Shown here one piece after another: positions 61,363-64,000 of a stretch of 64,000 nucleotides of DNA. A program made the position numbers and the translations under genes. The DNA lies in the NCBI GenBank assembly GCA_964519385.1, contig CAZFLR010000002.1, positions 1 through 64,000 on the forward strand, written 5' to 3'. The stretch's first letter is position 1, and each line of letters starts with the position of its first letter. Below the pieces are notes generated by a model, which was not told the origin of the DNA, ran no database searches, and saw only the letters and a program-made list of their open reading frames with translations. This DNA is from SVFI01 sp964519385 (lineage in GTDB: Bacteria > Bacillota > Clostridia > Lachnospirales > Lachnospiraceae).

Positions 61363-63816
61363 TTATTCTGCTTCTGATAATTTCATTGCTACTTTTACAG
61401 CATCCGATGCATCCTTCGCGTATCCGTCCGCACCGATTTCATCTGCATATTCCTGTGTGATAACCGCTCCGCCAATCATAAATTTAGCATCCAGGTCTCT
61501 CTCTTTGGCATAATCAATGACAACCTTCATCTGCTGCATTGTCGTTGTCATCAGTGCCGACAGCCCTATAATTTTTGCGTTCTCTGCAATGGCCGTATCG
61601 ACAATTTTTTCCTTTGGTACATCCTTGCCAAGGTCTATGACCCTGAAGCCATAGTTTTTCAGCATCAATGCGACCAGATTTTTTCCGATATCATGGATAT
61701 CTCCCTCCACAGTCGCAATTACAATCGTCGCCCTGTCGGTTATCTCACTGTTCTGAAGCAACATCGGCTCGATATATTCCACAGCCATTTTCATTGCTTC
61801 CGCTCCTGCAATCAACTGTGGCAGAAAATAAATCCCCTTGTCAAACAAATCACCGACATCATTGATTGCTTTAAGCAGCGTTTCATCCAAAAGCTCTTTT
61901 GCTCCGACTCCCGAGGAAATACATTCCCCGGTCAGCGCGATTATCTGCTTTTTATTTCCCTTCAGCACAGCCCGGTAGACCTTATCCTGCGGGGATAGCT
62001 GCTCTTCATCCACTCCTTTGTCCTCCTGTCCGTTGCCTGCTCCCTGCGTCTGAGCCGCCCTTTCTTTTCTGGCATTCATCTCTGAAATATAAGCCAGATC
62101 CGCGCCTTCCTTGCCAAGCAGAAGATCCGCGGCAAGCATGGAGCTTGTCAGCAGCTCCTGATTCGGATTTGCAATTGCCATCGTCAGACCGTTTGCAATC
62201 GCCATTGTCAAAAATGTAGAATTGATATACCCTCTTTCCGGCAGTCCGAACGATATATTGGATAGTCCGCAGACCGTTGCCAGTCCGAGACTCTTACAAT
62301 AGCGAATGGTCTCAATCGTCTCAAGAGCCGCATTCGGATTGGCACCCACCGTTGCCACAAGACCATCCACAATGATATCTTCCTTCTTCATGCCAAGTTC
62401 AAGCGCGCGTTCCATGATTTTGTGTATGATTTCTTTCTTTTCCTCCAAAGAACCCGGAAGTCCTTCATCGGAAAGCGGGAGCAGAATAAACATGGCACCA
62501 TATTTTTTGGCAAGCGGCAAAAGCTTTTCAAACTTTTCTTTTTCATAAGAAATCGAGTTAATCAAAGCTCTTCCGGGATATCTGCGAAGTGCACTTTCCT
62601 GCACCTCAACATAGGAAGAATCAATACAAAGCGGAAGCGTTGTCAGCATGGAAACCTCCTCCATTACCTGAAGAAGTGTCTCTTTTTCATCAATTCCGCT
62701 CATTCCCATATTGATATCAAGAATCTGTGCTCCACCGTTCTCCTGCTGGGCCACAAACTGCTCAATCATTGAAAAATCACCGTTTCGTATCAATTCCTGA
62801 AACTTTTTCTTTCCTGTCGGATTGATACGCTCACCTATCAGAATAAATTTATCATCCAGACCGAAACTGAGAGTCTTTCTCTCGCTTGCAAGATATCTCC
62901 TGCCAACATGTTCTCCGGTTTTCTGTCCGTATATATTATATAAATCCTTCGTCTCCCGGACAAGTCCGGCGATATGTGCGGGCGTTGTTCCGCAGCAGCC
63001 TCCCAAAATCGAGGCACCTGCCTCGGCCAGAAGCTTCATCTGCGTGCCAAAGCTTTCTGCATCCATATCATATACTGTCTTTCCGTCTGCACCAAGCTTC
63101 GGAAGTCCGGCATTCGGCTTTGCGATTACAGGAACCTCCGCCACCTCATGCATACATCTGACTATCTGAGCCATAGCTTCCGGTCCCGTGGAACAGTTTA
63201 CTCCGACTGCGGATGCTCCTAGTGACTGCAATACCACCATCGCCGTCGCCGGATCCGTTCCAAACAAAGTTTTTCCATCCGCCTCAAAGGTCAGTGTCAC
63301 CATGACAGGCAAATCACAGGTTTCCTTCGCAGCAATCAGGGCTGCTCTTGCCTCCTGCAGGCTCATCATGGTCTCAATCACCAGCAAATCTGCCCCTGCA
63401 GATACCAGCGAGGTTATCTGCTCTTTGTATATGTCTATCAAATCCTCAAAGTCCATCGTCCCGACCGGCGCAAGCTGCTGACCCGTCATCGTGATATCTC
63501 CGGCTACCAGTACCTCTTTACCCGCAGCCTCTTTCGACAATGCCACCAGCTTATGATTGATTTCATCCAGCCTGTCTTCTATACCGTATTCTGCCAGTTT
63601 TATCCGGTTAGCCGTAAAAGTCGGCGCATATAAAATATTGGTTCCCGCCTCGACAAAGGCTCTCTGCAGCTCAAGCAGTGCCTCAGGATGCTCCAGAATC
63701 CACATTTCCGGGCATTCTCCGGGACTCAGTCCCTTTGACTGCAGATTGGAGCCTGTCGCTCCATCGAGATAAATATACTTATTTTCGCAAAAAGTTATAA
63801 ATTCATTTTTATTCAT
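61363..63816 (-). CDS. metH: Cobalamin-dependent methionine synthase without activation domain
   Basis: 817 residues. The homocysteine-binding domain (1-~290) has the zinc ligands in VNCSTGP (~205) and GGCCGTTP (~272). The pterin-binding domain (~315-570) has GERINPTGKKKF and DINMG. The B12 cap and binding domain (~620-817) has DIHDIGKNL (~708). The C-terminal AdoMet reactivation domain of full-length MetH is missing, so a separate activation protein is likely elsewhere. It makes methionine from homocysteine and methyltetrahydrofolate. AAAGG precedes the ATG. Confidence 0.94.
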   Translation of the reverse strand: MNKNEFITFCENKYIYLDGATGSNLQSKGLSPGECPEMWILEHPEALLELQRAFVEAGTNILYAPTFTANRIKLAEYGIEDRLDEINHKLVALSKEAAGKEVLVAGDITMTGQQLAPVGTMDFEDLIDIYKEQITSLVSAGADLLVIETMMSLQEARAALIAAKETCDLPVMVTLTFEADGKTLFGTDPATAMVVLQSLGASAVGVNCSTGPEAMAQIVRCMHEVAEVPVIAKPNAGLPKLGADGKTVYDMDAESFGTQMKLLAEAGASILGGCCGTTPAHIAGLVRETKDLYNIYGQKTGEHVGRRYLASERKTLSFGLDDKFILIGERINPTGKKKFQELIRNGDFSMIEQFVAQQENGGAQILDINMGMSGIDEKETLLQVMEEVSMLTTLPLCIDSSYVEVQESALRRYPGRALINSISYEKEKFEKLLPLAKKYGAMFILLPLSDEGLPGSLEEKKEIIHKIMERALELGMKKEDIIVDGLVATVGANPNAALETIETIRYCKSLGLATVCGLSNISFGLPERGYINSTFLTMAIANGLTMAIANPNQELLTSSMLAADLLLGKEGADLAYISEMNARKERAAQTQGAGNGQEDKGVDEEQLSPQDKVYRAVLKGNKKQIIALTGECISSGVGAKELLDETLLKAINDVGDLFDKGIYFLPQLIAGAEAMKMAVEYIEPMLLQNSEITDRATIVIATVEGDIHDIGKNLVALMLKNYGFRVIDLGKDVPKEKIVDTAIAENAKIIGLSALMTTTMQQMKVVIDYAKERDLDAKFMIGGAVITQEYADEIGADGYAKDASDAVKVAMKLSEAE

Positions 63817-63851
63817 CCATTTACCTTTCGGGCTTCTTCCCTTAGTTCTGC

Positions 63852-64000
63852 CTATAAAATCTCAAGCAGATGCTGAAAATAATCCGGAAGCTGAGCCGTT
63901 GTTTCAATATATTCGCCGGTTGTGGGATGTACAAATCCCAGAATCATGGCATGAAGGCATTGTCCCTGACAACGATACTTACTTTTTCCTCTTCCGTAAA
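63852..64000 (-). CDS. C-terminal end of an RluD-like pseudouridine synthase (partial)
   Basis: The last 49 codons are in the window. RGKSKYRCQGQCLHAMILG and FVHPTTGEYIETTAQLPDYF match the C-terminus of RluA/RluD family enzymes that modify large-subunit rRNA. The catalytic domain lies outside. It precedes metH by 35 bases. Confidence 0.85.
   Translation of the reverse strand, partial: YGRGKSKYRCQGQCLHAMILGFVHPTTGEYIETTAQLPDYFQHLLEIL

Noticed and set aside
62160..62215. A short internal repeat in metH (LTMAIANGLTMAIAN)
   Set aside because: The two 20-base copies differ at several positions and the segment fits the normal sequence of this part of MetH, so it is not a recent duplication.
1..64000. 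CRISPR arrays, tRNA or rRNA genes
   Set aside because: No regularly spaced repeats, and no tRNA or rRNA signatures were noticed on either strand.

Overview
The window looks like a chromosomal segment of a Lachnospiraceae-type member of the Clostridia (Roseburia/Agathobacter/Eubacterium rectale-like). Reasons: moderate-to-low GC, strong AGGAGG ribosome binding sites, sigma-A promoters of the TTGACA-17-TATAAT type, a Prp-cleaved L27, spore-associated YlbJ and YtfJ families, and Bacillota-style blocks (rplU-prp-rpmA-obg-yhbY-nadD-yqeK-rsfS; yloU-fakA-recG; rsmD-coaD-ylbJ; lexA with a divergent yneA-like gene). I see no phage, insertion sequence, CRISPR array, rRNA or tRNA. The stretch is mostly housekeeping core genome, tightly packed, with no gene-free gap above 300 bases.

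Layout. 1-7.1 kb, plus strand: the end of a GGGtGRT-like protein, a membrane GGDEF/EAL protein, a cytidylate-kinase-like protein, an AI-2E family permease, dtd, a TtcA-like thiolase and a tyrosine recombinase. 7.1-8.4 kb: divergent lexA and a LysM/YneA-like gene with up to five SOS boxes between them. 8.4-17.5 kb, minus strand: a long unit running from a small membrane protein through two radical-SAM-linked proteins, RNase G, a NUDIX protein, then rplU-prp-rpmA-obg-yhbY-nadD-yqeK-rsfS. 17.5-23 kb: a histidine operon hisZ-hisG-hisD-hisB-hisIE with its own promoter and terminator. 23-28.5 kb: RNA modification and repair genes (RsuA-type synthase, YgiQ, SDR, RluA-type synthase, recU). 28.5-40.5 kb: ylbJ converging on yloU-fakA-recG-degV-parE-parC-rsmD-coaD. 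40.6-45.3 kb: rpmB, a C-terminal J-domain protein, a 50-residue membrane peptide, ytfJ, a DUF2953 protein, a NUDIX gene, and a CheY/CheX-like pair. 45.3-53.4 kb: a class B PBP with RodA/FtsW, a U32 protein, zapA, ruvB, ruvA, a Gx transporter and a NusG-domain-II protein. 53.5-64 kb: branched-chain, cysteine and methionine synthesis (leuCD with a divergent LysR regulator, cysK, ilvC, two ilvN-like genes, ilvB, metH) and the end of an RluD-like gene.

Most striking observations. (1) hisZ carries an exact in-frame 186-bp tandem duplication that inserts 62 residues into its synthetase-like core. (2) HisIE has an additional N-terminal HisF-like barrel that seems to have lost catalytic aspartates. 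(3) There are two acetolactate synthase small subunits for one large subunit, the second read from a separate promoter with inverted repeats in front. (4) Two convergent gene pairs have the minus-strand terminator buried in the 3' coding end of the opposing gene. (5) A CheY-like receiver sits next to a CheX-like protein with an extra N-terminal domain, away from any chemotaxis operon. I did not find a clearly new multi-gene defence or metabolic system.
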